Notes under the pieces: generated by a model | What the model saw: only the letters and a program-made list of their open reading frames with translations | Told to the model about the DNA's origin: nothing | Database searches by the model: none | Translations under genes and position numbers: made by a program | In this document: piece after piece, positions 1 through 10,436 of the stretch | Layout of the letters: every line of letters starts with the position of its first letter | Numbering within the stretch: the first letter of the stretch is position 1 | NCBI GenBank assembly: GCA_002633005.1 | Contig: NMRA01000148.1 | Location: 641,244-703,243 of the forward strand | DNA from: Phoronis australis | Taxonomy: Eukaryota > Phoronida > Phoronidae | Length of the DNA: 62,000 nucleotides | Direction of reading: 5' to 3'

Positions 1-132
1 TTGCGGTTTTAGTCCCCGGCGGTCCTGTTTTGTGGTGGGGCGGTCATGTTTTTGGGTGCGTCAGTCCCATTTTCTGGTGCGGCGGTCCCATTTGATCCCC
101 GGAGGTCCTGTTTAGAGGACCGGCGGTCATGT
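1..132. repeat. Truncated 21-22 bp minisatellite at window edge
   Basis: About six imperfect head-to-tail units built on GGCGGTCCTGTTTTGTGGTG, with GTCC/GTCA/GTCCC variants, run from the window edge to about position 132. The array is cut by the window start, so its full length is unknown. It is G-rich compared with the AT-rich surroundings. No coding role is apparent. Confidence 0.7.
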
Positions 133-1242
133 TGTTTCTCACCCGTGATAAACAAAGGCCTGTTTCCCCTCCCATGTATGTCCTGTAAGGTGACTGCCTA
201 CTAAAGTGTAAGGGAACCACCAAGTACCTTGCATTGGTTCACAGTATAACAGAGCAGACAGAACATTGCATTGCATTCCACCAGATGGTTCAACACCATT
301 AACACAAGCCAAGAACATCATTAAGGTTATGTAAGACTCTAGAAAAAACGGCCAAGTTTGGCTAGCTTCTGAACATCATATCTCAGAATTGTCTTATTGG
401 ATTCATATCAAACTGTCTGATATAGAGAATCCTACACGAGTCTCGGGTTCATCACATGGGCAAAACCTCTTGGAAATTTTGTCAAAATCCCCAGGCAAGC
501 CTAGTAAATACTCTTTGAAATTGTAACATGTACACTAAACAAATGTTTATAAATAACAATTAGTAGGGTTCCCCCCTCCCTCGGTTGCCCTGAGGGCGTG
601 AGCACTGAATTGACCTTGAGACAGGATAGCTAGTCAGTCTCACCGCATGATTTCTTGAGTTGGGCTCGGCTCAGTTTTAATGAATGTGGATATGGAATTC
701 GCCGCTGATGATGGGTCAGTTTAACTCTTTCAACACCGCAGACCGGTTAACCGGTCTCAAAAACTTACCTCCATTCAACACCGTAGACCGCTTTATCGAT
801 CTCACGACATGCTGAACTTCAAGCAACAGCATATCTGATTGGTTGGTTAGGGGAATTCTTTTGTGCACGTCACAAATTTAAGTATAGACTTACCTTCATT
901 TCTAACAGTTTTTCTGATTCGTTGTTGAGATGTATAACATGATTTATTGAAGGGGTTTTCCAAGAATTTAGGTCGATGACTCGCGAAAACAAAATGTCGA
1001 TTTAGATGTAGACTTTTCAGATGACGAAATTGGCAATACTTTGTATGCTTTATACTTAATTGATATATGAGATAACCCAAAAAGGAATTCTAATTTATTT
1101 GGCCAGAGTTTGTTGACGATGATGACAAAGAAGTTGAATTTCATGGCTTTGAACCGGAGGCAAACTTTACAGGTCGCGAATTTCGCAATTTGGTCAAACT
1201 AACACCGTTGAACTCCGACAACTTCGCAAATTTTCTGAACAT

Positions 1243-1452
1243 TTGGAGTCTGCTGGAGTGTACGATGGTTCTGATAAGCAAGTTAAGTACTTTCAAAATT
1301 TCTGTATCGATAAAATATTCGGTGAAATTGTCAGGATACCTAATTTGAACGCCCAAAAGAAGTTCAAGTCACAACCGGAAGTGGACAAATTTGAATCGTT
1401 GAACTTAACGATCGCCGAATTTAGTCTCTTTATGGCCTTCAAATGTGAATAG
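1243..1452 (+). pseudogene. piggyBac-type transposase N-terminal remnant
   Basis: A 69-codon open stretch inside the TTAA-bounded element. Its content (a residue run YFQNFCIDKIFGEIVR followed by LNLTIAEFSLFMAF) matches the layout of the first helices of the DDE_Tnp_1_7 transposase family, where a 'F...LIVxxTN' segment precedes 'T..E...F.G'. The upstream part (an acidic DDDDKE region at about 1117-1137) is in another frame, so the reading frame is broken. The catalytic DDE core is absent. The assignment is by pattern recognition, not by search. Confidence 0.5.
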
Positions 1453-1650
1453 AAGATGTGAAATATGGTGGAAAATGTATCTTAAGAAATGGTACTGAAG
1501 AATATTGACAACACTGTTAATAGAAGATGTGAAATTAGATGGAAAATGTATCTTAAGAAATGTTACGACAACACTGTTAATAGAAGATGTGAAATATGAT
1601 GGAAAATGTGTCTTAAAAAATGTTACTGAAGAATATTGACAACACTGTTA
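1450..1650. repeat. Three ~60-71 bp tandem units
   Basis: Three consecutive units begin AATAGAAGATGTGAAAT and end GACAACACTGTT. The second unit lacks about 11 bases present in units one and three. The array lies inside the piggyBac-like element, directly after the transposase remnant. Confidence 0.8.
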
Positions 1651-1953
1651 CTCATAAATCATTTTTATTCTTTAAACGATACATTGAATTAGCAAATTGG
1701 CAACTTAATACCTGCGTTTCAGGTGTTACTTACCTGCATCACCCGAGAGAGTAAGATTTTTAATTTTGGTGAATTGTAGATAAATTTCATTCCTGGTCGT
1801 TCTCTACATTTTGGTGTATCACACTTTGAAATTCAGTGATAATTGGATTGTCCATGGAATTTTGAAAATACCTCAGTTCAGCCCATGTGTGCAAAGTTAC
1901 TGGGGGTTCAGGGACGTCAGTGGCCGATAGTAGCTTGGGGTTGAAAGAGTTAA

Positions 1954-3248
1954 GAAGTCATTTGCATGTCCTGTTGCTTTGGATGTCATATTGATCCTTG
2001 TTACCTTCACGGAATTCCACTATTGTTTGGCTGGTGCGCATTTGGTTGCTGGTATTAGTGTTTTGCAGATGATAAAATGCACTTGGCATTTGGATTTCTA
2101 CTTTGCACTACTTAGTGATTCACTCAATCCATGTTATATCAAAAAATTAGGTACTCTGTGTTACCAGTCATGTCGTAACACATTCTAGTTCTTGTGAGAA
2201 AGTGCTTTGTGCACTGTTATCCAAAACGATTTAAGGAATACTTTTAAAATGTTCCACTTTTGGGTGAAAGGTTATAAAAAATAAGACCTTTATGATTTTC
2301 ATGAAAAAAATCAAAAGCTTTATAATGAAATAATCATCCTTTGAACATTTGAATCAAATGAAATTTGATCACGTTAATCATACTGTTGTTTTGCAATCAA
2401 TGTATCTTTCTGTTTGCTAAAATTTTTCTAAAAAGACATGGTCACGTAACTGAATGGCAGTTTAGTAAAAAGTCAAGAAAAAAAAATTTACTGGCTTTCT
2501 ACTTTCAGAAAATATTCTTCAACTCAGTTAAAGTCTACAATTTTTATAGATATTTGTCTAAATTCTCACAATGCTAGTTCAAGCTTATATTTGGATGCCT
2601 GTCTTGGTTAATTGTGGCATACAACTGGACTCCATTCAGAACAATTTTGAATACAAAGTCTTGTAGTCCATTTCGCAAATCAGATCTTGGAGCTTGGAAG
2701 GGCGCACTGTGTTAGAGTCTAAATAATCTGATGGTAATGCAGTCAGTCTAGTTTGTTTTACACTTTTGTTTTGTTGAACTTGAGTGCTCCCCTGAGCCAG
2801 GCCATGGAGTCCAATCTATGTTTTCAAATCTTGATTGAAAAATGAACCATTTACATTGCATGCTTCGAATAAACGTACACTATACTCTATTCATGCTTTG
2901 TGGTTACAGCAAATGGGTAAATTTGGAGATAAGTCTCTGTTCAGAGATTCCGGTAAACTTTCTTCAGTTTAGAACACAATGTGACAGAACAATAAAAGGT
3001 TATTTTTTGAAATTTTTCAACTAAAGTTTATAGGAAGAAACCTTTTCTTCATCATTTATTCATTTCCAAAGTGTATATTATACAACTTAACAAACAATGA
3101 AATTTGAGCTTTTTTGACAATATAGTTGGCTGTGAAAGTTAGAAAAATGTTGATGATTTTAGCAATTACCTTTATTTAAAGGAAACCTTGGGCCCTCATA
3201 ACTAGTCATCACATTTTTAACTACTAATACTCTACATTACACCGACAG
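1954..3248. other. Probable VAP intron 1 sequence, no gene seen
   Basis: AT-rich sequence directly 5' of VAP exon 2. No conserved ORF or exon could be supported. A search for VAP exon 1 (the residues before the first FKGPF-like motif of the MSP domain, ending in a phase-1 donor) found nothing convincing between 1 and 3248. Exon 1 is probably to the left of the window. Confidence 0.4.
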
Positions 3249-3401
3249 GTCCTTTCAAAGATGTTGTCACTGCTGACTTAACCCTGAGTAACCCCACAGA
3301 CAAACGTGTGTGCTTCAAAGTGAAGACAACAGCACCCAAGAGGTACTGTGTGCGGCCAAACAGTGGGCTGATTGAGGGACACCAGAATGTCACCGTGTCG
3401 G
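3249..3401 (+). CDS. VAP: VAP exon 2 (MSP domain core)
   Basis: Starts after a CCGACAG acceptor and ends in TCG G|GTAGGT (phase 1). It encodes a [18 protein letters not shown]-type start and the strongly conserved [17 protein letters not shown] motif that forms the FFAT-binding face of the MSP domain. Confidence 0.95.
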
Positions 3402-6400
3402 GTAGGTTTCCAGATTTCTTCAAACTATACTTAAATTTTTATAATATATTTTAAACCCCTACGCAACGCCACCATTGTTTTCATTCATGTTGTAAGGTGG
3501 AGCATTTTGTTTTTACTCTTTATTATAGAGAGTTAGTGCTCTGAATTTTAGATCACTACTCTGTGGATGTAACAGGGTTCACTGACTGCTTCAGAAGAAA
3601 CTTTATAGCATCAACAAGGTTTAATAGAGCTTAAAGTTTGGGATTTCTACTTGATTTATATTAGTGCTGGGCAAGACTTCACAGTGCACATGAAAATGGG
3701 GCAGCTCACAGGAGCTGTTGACTGGATAAGAGATTCTAAAAACCTCATCTGTTTATAAGGAGGTTGCTCTGTCATACATTAGAATGATTTCAATTGCCAT
3801 TGGATTTATTGTGGGATAATATAGGTAATTTTGACTTCAAACTTCAATGTTAGATTCATGTGAAGTGATAGTCAACCCCTTTACGACGGTCTTGTTGTGT
3901 GGTCTTGCAGCAACGCTACAGTCAAGCCTTTAAATTATTCTCGTTGAAAGCGAAAGGGATGTAGCAATGATAAGCGCTGATACGTCAATGTGCCCATTTG
4001 TGCAGAGAATAATGTAGTTCTATATGCAAGTAATCCTTTGGTCCATTCTTGATTTTCACAAATCCATGTAGGAAAATGTTCTGTGCAAAACTCCTGAAGA
4101 ACCTTAGATGAGGTTATGTCTGCCTGACTTATGTGTTCTTGCAAGGAGGCAGTGTGTCCTGGTAGTATAAGTGTCAGCTTCCTTTACTCAAGGTCGTGGA
4201 CTCCAGATCTACTGGGTCGCACTGCTAGACCCTTGAATCAGGTCTCTAACTCCTCAGTTCGGTTTTAAGAAAATATATAAAAATGGTTCTAGGTGAAAAC
4301 AGCAATGGGCCTGTGAATGTTTGGTACAACTGTACTAGGCCGCCTGCAGTTATGTTTTAATTAATGTGTTCCTGCAGTTGTGCTACATGTTTTGAACCTA
4401 CCATATGCAGTTATGCCGAGTGTTCCTGCAGTCAAGCCTCTCACTGTGTGTTCCTGCAGTCATGTGACAATGTCAAGCCTTTCACTGTGTGTTTTATGCA
4501 GTCATGTTACAATGTCAAGCCTTTCACTATGTGTTCCTGCTATCATGTTACAGTGTCCATCATTTCACTGTGTGTTCCTGTAGTCATGCTATAATGTCAA
4601 GAGTTCCACTGTGTTGTCCTCCAGTCATGCTACATTTTCAAACCTTCTAATGTGTGTTCCTGCAGTCATGCTACCACGTTAAACCCTTTTCTTTTGTTTT
4701 CTTACAGTCATGCTACAGCCATTTGAGTATGACCCAAATGAGAAGAACAAACACAAGTTTATGGTGCAGTCTATGTTTGCTCCAGAAGGCAACATAGAAA
4801 GTCACGAAACTTTGGTGAGTGGGAGGATTCTTGCTTGGGTGACAATGACATGTCTCTACCACCAATGAACCATTCAAGAGTAATGTGACAGTCATGTTTC
4901 TATAGTTTTAGATTAGATATCTGTTTGCCTCATGCATTACTCTTGTACACTTTCTCTTAAACGAGCCAATTCGCATACCTTTTGTGGAATGTTTTGATTA
5001 GTGACCGATTTGGGAATTAGAAATTTGCCCAAATCGTTCTGTCAACTTATTAGGTCTTGGACTTAAAACCAATTCCTCAGCAATCTGTCAAGTGATCATG
5101 AGGAATAAAAGTATATTTTTGTTACACGTGCACCCCTCTTTTTGTCCGTAGTGGAAGAATGCCTCTCCAGATATGCTGATGGATTCAAAGTTGAAGTGTG
5201 TCTTTGAATTGCCAGTGGGAACACCAGCCGCTGCACCAAGCCCAACGGTAAATATTCCGCAGGTTTTTCAACCTTCATTCTAACTCTGAGATCTCTTTTC
5301 AACACCTCTATCGTTTGGTCAACAGATGGCATTTATCCACACCATCTTTTGACCGCATCTCATATATTTAAAATTATAATTGTATACTGGAGAAATATCC
5401 CCTTTCTGTGACTTAATCCGAGTCGTCGTTTACTGGGTCGAGTCACTGTCGTTGGTCAGTGTTTTGTGTTATTTTTTTACTACAAATACAAGTCGCCAAC
5501 CATCTCGATCAAATTTCATCGTGCTCTTTCCTTTATTTACTAGGCATGCAGCTTAAGTTACATGGTTGACTGTCTTTTTTTCTGTGTTCCATTTTATTGA
5601 ACGTAACCAGATATAGTCAAAGGGACTACAGAAAGTGACAGTTGCATTATCCACATCCTGTCACAGATAATAGATAATGGCCAGGAGAACAGTAATTAAT
5701 GCTTCTATCACGGTGATTTGTATCTTAATTACAAGAAATACAAAATGTTAACAAAGGATTCATGTGTTTGGAAGTGCTGATATTTTATTAAATTTTGTGC
5801 CAGAAGCAGTTGAGTTAATTACCTTGACGATTTCAGCTTATCGTCTAGGGATCGTGAACTTGTGAAGACTACTGCTGTGTGGAGCTGAACGTGGCAAAGT
5901 TACCAACTTCACAGGATTTGTTGTAAAGAATTTCATTCAGTACGACTGAAAATCGTTGGATTCACTCTTTGTATTATTTCGTGTTGATGTTGGAATTCTT
6001 TTTTTCTGATGCAGATTCTCAATGTCTTATTTTTCTGTTATTTTGCAGAATAATTTAGATCCCAACATCAGTGAAGAGGACAACTCAAGAAACGTAAACA
6101 TCGCTAAACAGACTATCAAGCAGGCCACGCCGGAGAAACAAATGCCAATGCCTAAGGTACACGACAGTGTCCCTAAATTGTCTGTTAGAACGTTAAAGGT
6201 CCATATGCCGAGTGTCAAGACAGCTCACACAGGTTTTCTCTCCAACACCTTTGGAGTTTGTATTCAAGTTAAACTGCTTGTTCGTGCTGAGCTGACTTTG
6301 GACTTCCATGGTGTTGTTGGAAAGATACGATTTAATCATATTTTAAGAGTGCACTTTTTGCTCGCACAAACAATATACTTTGAATAGAAGACTTATGCAC

Positions 6401-9400
6401 CATTTGTTCTCTCTAGTTCCTACAACACAACTGGGAAGAAACTGTTGGTGTGGATTATTTTAGAACTCTGTGCATGGGCCTTTAATTTATTAATCGCCCA
6501 ATGACACCGCTGTTTTTGTATTCAATCTAAGAATCAGTTACAGGAAACTGCAACCACATTTTCCTACGATTATTGTGATTTGTTTTTTGTGTTTTGCTCT
6601 TAAAATTCTTTTGTAGGCTGAGGAACTCTATCCATAGGTGCAAAATATAAGCAGTTATGATAGCATCGTATCTCTGTAGGTTGTTACGGCATATTTCACT
6701 TGACAAGAATCAGCACCATTTGCTCAAAATTATTTTTACCATCTGAAGTGTTCTGATGGAGCAATAGGAAACTTGTGTGTACACCTTGTTTGCAGTCTGT
6801 GCTTGTGTGGTTTTGGAATAACTGTTTTCTTCATCGCTTTTTGGGCTATATTTCAGGCCAGTAACGTTGAGACTGAGCTTAAGAAGGTTTTGGAAGAGAA
6901 CAAACGGCTTCAGAATGAAGTGACTGAATTACGGAAAGAAAATTCAAAACTAAAGGTCGGTCGAGTTCTCTGGGGCACTGCATGTTTTGAAGCCGCCTCG
7001 TGTTGCCTCATTCTTGGCATATGTTTGAGTGCACGCTATCCATCTATCCTTTTCAAATCCTCTCTCAAGTCGACCCTTCTCATAACATCTGTCTGCATGC
7101 ACGGTGTTGGGTCACCTCTCTTGCACATGTCAATACTGTTTACTTCCCCCTTTGAAGAGTGCTGGCTGAAAGTGTAAATCCCAACCTCTCTAGAACAGTG
7201 TCTACGACTCCCTTACTTGCCTTCATGTACATGTAGCTAGCCATAGAGAGATCGACTGTCTTGTGTATAGCTTTTCTCTCTCTTGTTCTATTTCTCTTGT
7301 TAGAGCATGCACTGCTGTCTTGGATTGCCGACATAATGCGTCAACACTTGGCCCACAATGAACTGCTTCTTTATATTTGTTAGTCTGTCTGTGTGTTCGT
7401 TGAGTTGGTTTACAATAATTGTATTGTTGATGCAAATGTGCGTTCGCTTGAAATTGCCCTTCTGTATCCCGTTTTTATGCACCCACGTATTTATATGTGG
7501 TCGCATATTGCGTCATCTTTGTGTGGGCATCCGGCATCCGCGACTGTATTTCCTAAACCCCTTGTAGGACCTTATTGAAATTTGGCAAGTGTATTCCTAT
7601 GGGGTTGACGACAGAGGACGTAGAGTTTCGGATCGACCTGAATACCCCTGTGCCCCCTAGTGGCAATTTTTGTTTTTTACGTTTGCCTCTGTATCTTCAA
7701 AGGTCCTCTACCGATTTTCATAAATTTTGACACATAGGCATCTATTAATAACATGACGCTAATCTCCTGTTTTCGGATGGATTAGAGGTATTTTGTGCCA
7801 TCTAGTGGCCATTTTTACTATTTTCAAGCCCGTTTTTTGGCATCCACCCCTCTATAAACCAAACCACTTTAAGGATGATTGTGAAAATTGTCATGTATGT
7901 TTTCACTATGAAGAGGGCGATTGACAATGATTTTCTGATGCTTTTGACTACTATGGCGCCTCCTAGTGGCATTTTTTGTGCCCATACCTATATCTCGTAA
8001 GCCCTCTGCATGATCTTTACTAAAGTTGGCACGCGTATTTATATGAAGTTAATAACGGAAGACAACGACTTTCAGACAGATTCGACGAACACTGGGCTCC
8101 CTAGTGGCAATTTTAGTTTTTTACGTTTACTTCTGTATCTTAAAAGGTCGTTAATGGATTTTTATGCGCCCACATATTTATATGTGGACGCATTATTATA
8201 AAATTTGGCAGATAGTTGTCTATTAGTGAGGTGATGCTATCATCCGGTGGAAATTGGCATGTCTTTTTCTAATGTAAAGAGGAACTGTGACGATGATTTT
8301 CCGATGACTTTATCTACTGTGGCGCCTCTTAGTGGCAATTTAATTTTTTCATTTTCCTCTGTTTCACAGAAGTTCCTTGATGGATTCTTATGAAATTAGG
8401 TAAATAGCTTTGATGACACATACAAGTTTTCGGATGGATTCGATGTATTTTGCGCCATTTAGTGGCCATTTATAGGTTCCAAATAAATACCTCTAGAAGC
8501 ACACATTTAGCGGTATATTTGTGGGCGCATTTCAATGCTCTGCGTTGCTCTTGTTATCTGATTCTGTGACCTTCTCATAGCTGAAATACAGCACTCGAAG
8601 TGTTGATTTCAGAGAGATCCAACTATTTTGTATCCTCCAACTATTTTGTACCGTCATTTTAACTTGCCACCTATTATAATTGTAAAAGCAAAAAAATGTT
8701 AACTTTATAGGAAAGAACATTAGCCATTTGCCAAATTGCTGCAACTCCCTCTCTCATAATCACAGATTGGAATTTTGCTCTTTCAAAAGGATTTCTTCTT
8801 TTTTGGTTTCGATTTCTTATTAGATTTCCATTTTCCTCATTTTCATCTCTTTTTATCATTATTTTGACTTAATTCATGCAAAAACATTCCTTGCTGTTAA
8901 ATTTTACAACACAAAAAGTATTTCTATCACGTAAGCCTATTTATTTGTAGAGCAATATGTCACCTGGAAATTTTTCCCCTTTTTTGTCATATGTCATTCC
9001 AAGCCCTGCATAATGTGAGTGTGCGGTATTTACCCACAGTGCTGCACGTGAATACAGATGTTTGGTGATACTTTGTCTGTTACTATCATGGCACCATTTA
9101 TTCGTATCCGCAAATAGTAATGGAAATTCACACACATCACGTGTTCGAAAAATTTGCAGATGGTTGCACCCATTGTATGCTCTTGGTGAGTTGAGAAGGA
9201 TTAAAATTGAATAGGTACATAATGCACTAAGAATTATCAGAGTAGTTAGTAATTTATGCTTCATAAATCTGGACTACTTACTTTTTTGTTATTTAATTTG
9301 GCATATTAATTTCATTTCGCTGTTTCCAAAATGTGAAAATGACGTCATACTAAACAATCGTGTAGGGTTCATGCCCACAAATTTTCCATCAAAGTAAGCG

Positions 9401-10436
9401 TGTAATTCATCATTCTGATACTGGTACTGTTTCACAGTTGCATAGTAAGTTGCAAAGCAGGCGTCAACAAATTAAAAGCTGAGTGAGGCGAGATAAGTTG
9501 CTCTTCATTTCCCAACTCTGCGCCAGAATGGCCATAGGTTTTAAAAACTAGGTCAATCAATCAATACATTTTTCTACCTCCAGATTGGAGGAGAGTTGGA
9601 TTGAAGATTTGTGGCTTGAGTACCATTCCTAGTGAGCTTTTTGTAGTTGAAATCACCAGAAAATTATCTAGTCTGTTGTGTAATGATCAAATTGTCCACG
9701 ATCTCTGTTCGTGGTGTAATCATCATGGTCACTGTAAATTAGAAGAGTACGTAGGTAGACTTTTCTGTGCTACTCCTGGCTTATTTCATGTGCATTTATT
9801 TTTTCATCATTTGTATGTGTTTTACTGTTTGTTTTAAATTGTTATAGATTTGCCAGATTAATTTATAAATCTCACTTTTACGTGCACACTCATTGCAGAA
9901 CTTGCTCCAACCATCAAGGTGCATAGAAGCTGTGCATCTTTTATTTGGTTACGTTGAAGGACAAACTGACAATTTGGATGAAAATTTTGTTGTTTAGATG
10001 TCAACATGTTCCTTCAATGCATGGAGTTAAATCGAGGTTCTCTTTGTAAAATCGACCTCTTATGTTGGCAAGAAAATGTGTACTTTGGCTTCTGAGTGGA
10101 GTTATAACATGACATTGGGTTCCTGTTCATGTGCTGAACCAAGACTGAAATATTACACATTGCGTTTTGTTGGTTGGTGCCCCAACACTGCAACTTTTTC
10201 AAATCCAGTTGTGATCTATGTTCCTTATTTACCTGTTGCTCTTGTAGGACGATGGAGTAAGGCTACGGAAACTGACGCTAGACGATACAGTTTCGTCGTC
10301 ACAGCCACCGACACATTCCGTTGCCCAGGTAACGGTGGAAGAGCCGGGATTGAACCAAATGTTCCAGATGCCCCAAGTTATCTTCTTAGTTATTGCAATC
10401 ATTCTTGGCCTAATCGTGGGAAAACTGATTTTGTAG
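3249..10436 (+). CDS. VAP: VAMP-associated protein (VAPA/VAPB type), exons 2-7
   Basis: VAP is a tail-anchored ER protein whose MSP domain binds FFAT motifs of lipid-transfer and other partners at membrane contact sites. Six exons with GT-AG borders join in phase: 3249-3401, 4708-4814, 5152-5247, 6049-6156, 6857-6955 and 10248-10436. They encode most of the MSP domain (including [20 protein letters not shown], then [20 protein letters not shown] and [11 protein letters not shown]), a linker, a coiled coil ([18 protein letters not shown]) and a C-terminal anchor ([18 protein letters not shown]) directly before the TAG at 10434. This is the full family order. Only exon 1, which would carry the N-terminal residues, is missing, probably left of the window. 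VAPA and VAPB cannot be told apart. All visible exons look intact. Confidence 0.96.
4341..4717 (+). repeat. ~41 bp minisatellite containing copies of the exon 3 acceptor
   Basis: About seven to eight units of roughly 41 bp fit the pattern TGTGTTCCTGCAGTCATGCT, then ACAATGTCAAGCCTTTCAC. The final unit runs into the real splice site, where CTTACAG|TCATGCTACAG starts VAP exon 3. The array is in the intron and shares the CAG|TCATGCTACA block with the functional acceptor. Confidence 0.85.
7470..8530 (+). repeat. Modular dispersed repeat in VAP intron 6
   Basis: A member of a repeat family also present inverted at 40390-42075. It contains repeated CTAGTGGCAATTTT / CTAGTGGCCATTTTT blocks (about 7655, 7800, 7962, 8098, 8327 and 8457) spaced 130-230 bp apart. 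It also has palindromes of the type CCACATAT-TT-ATATGTGG at about 7480-7505 and 8166-8194. No intact protein is encoded, and the short ORFs here reflect the repeat modules. The class is not certain. Confidence 0.75.
8941..9264 (-). CDS. Small ORF with N-terminal hydrophobic segment (doubtful)
   Basis: A 107-codon ATG-started ORF lies on the opposite strand inside VAP intron 6. Residues 4-25 are hydrophobic ([20 protein letters not shown]), which could act as a signal anchor. The rest contains four cysteines but no motif that I recognise. No splice sites or promoter could be tied to it. It may be a chance ORF in intronic repeat sequence. Confidence 0.15.
   Translation of the reverse strand: MKHKLLTTLIILSALCTYSILILLNSPRAYNGCNHLQIFRTRDVCEFPLLFADTNKWCHDSNRQSITKHLYSRAALWVNTAHSHYAGLGMTYDKKGEKFPGDILLYK

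Larger units (their letters stand above)
721..1953 (+). mobile_element. Non-autonomous / decayed piggyBac-like element
   Basis: The element is bounded by TTAA at 721-724 and TTAA at 1950-1953. Directly inside are inverted ends, CTCTTTCAACACC on the left and the complement of CTCTTTCAACCCC on the right (12 of 13 bases match). TTAA target duplication is the hallmark of piggyBac transposons. The left end also carries a subterminal direct repeat (TTCAACACCG.AGACCG at about 729 and again at 774). Inside, + strand reading at 1243-1452 resembles the start of a piggyBac transposase domain (acidic stretch, then a YFQNFCIDKIFGEIVR-like helix and LNLTIAEFSLFMAF), after which the frame ends. The rest of the transposase is gone. 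It lies upstream of VAP exon 2, probably in VAP intron 1. Confidence 0.75.
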
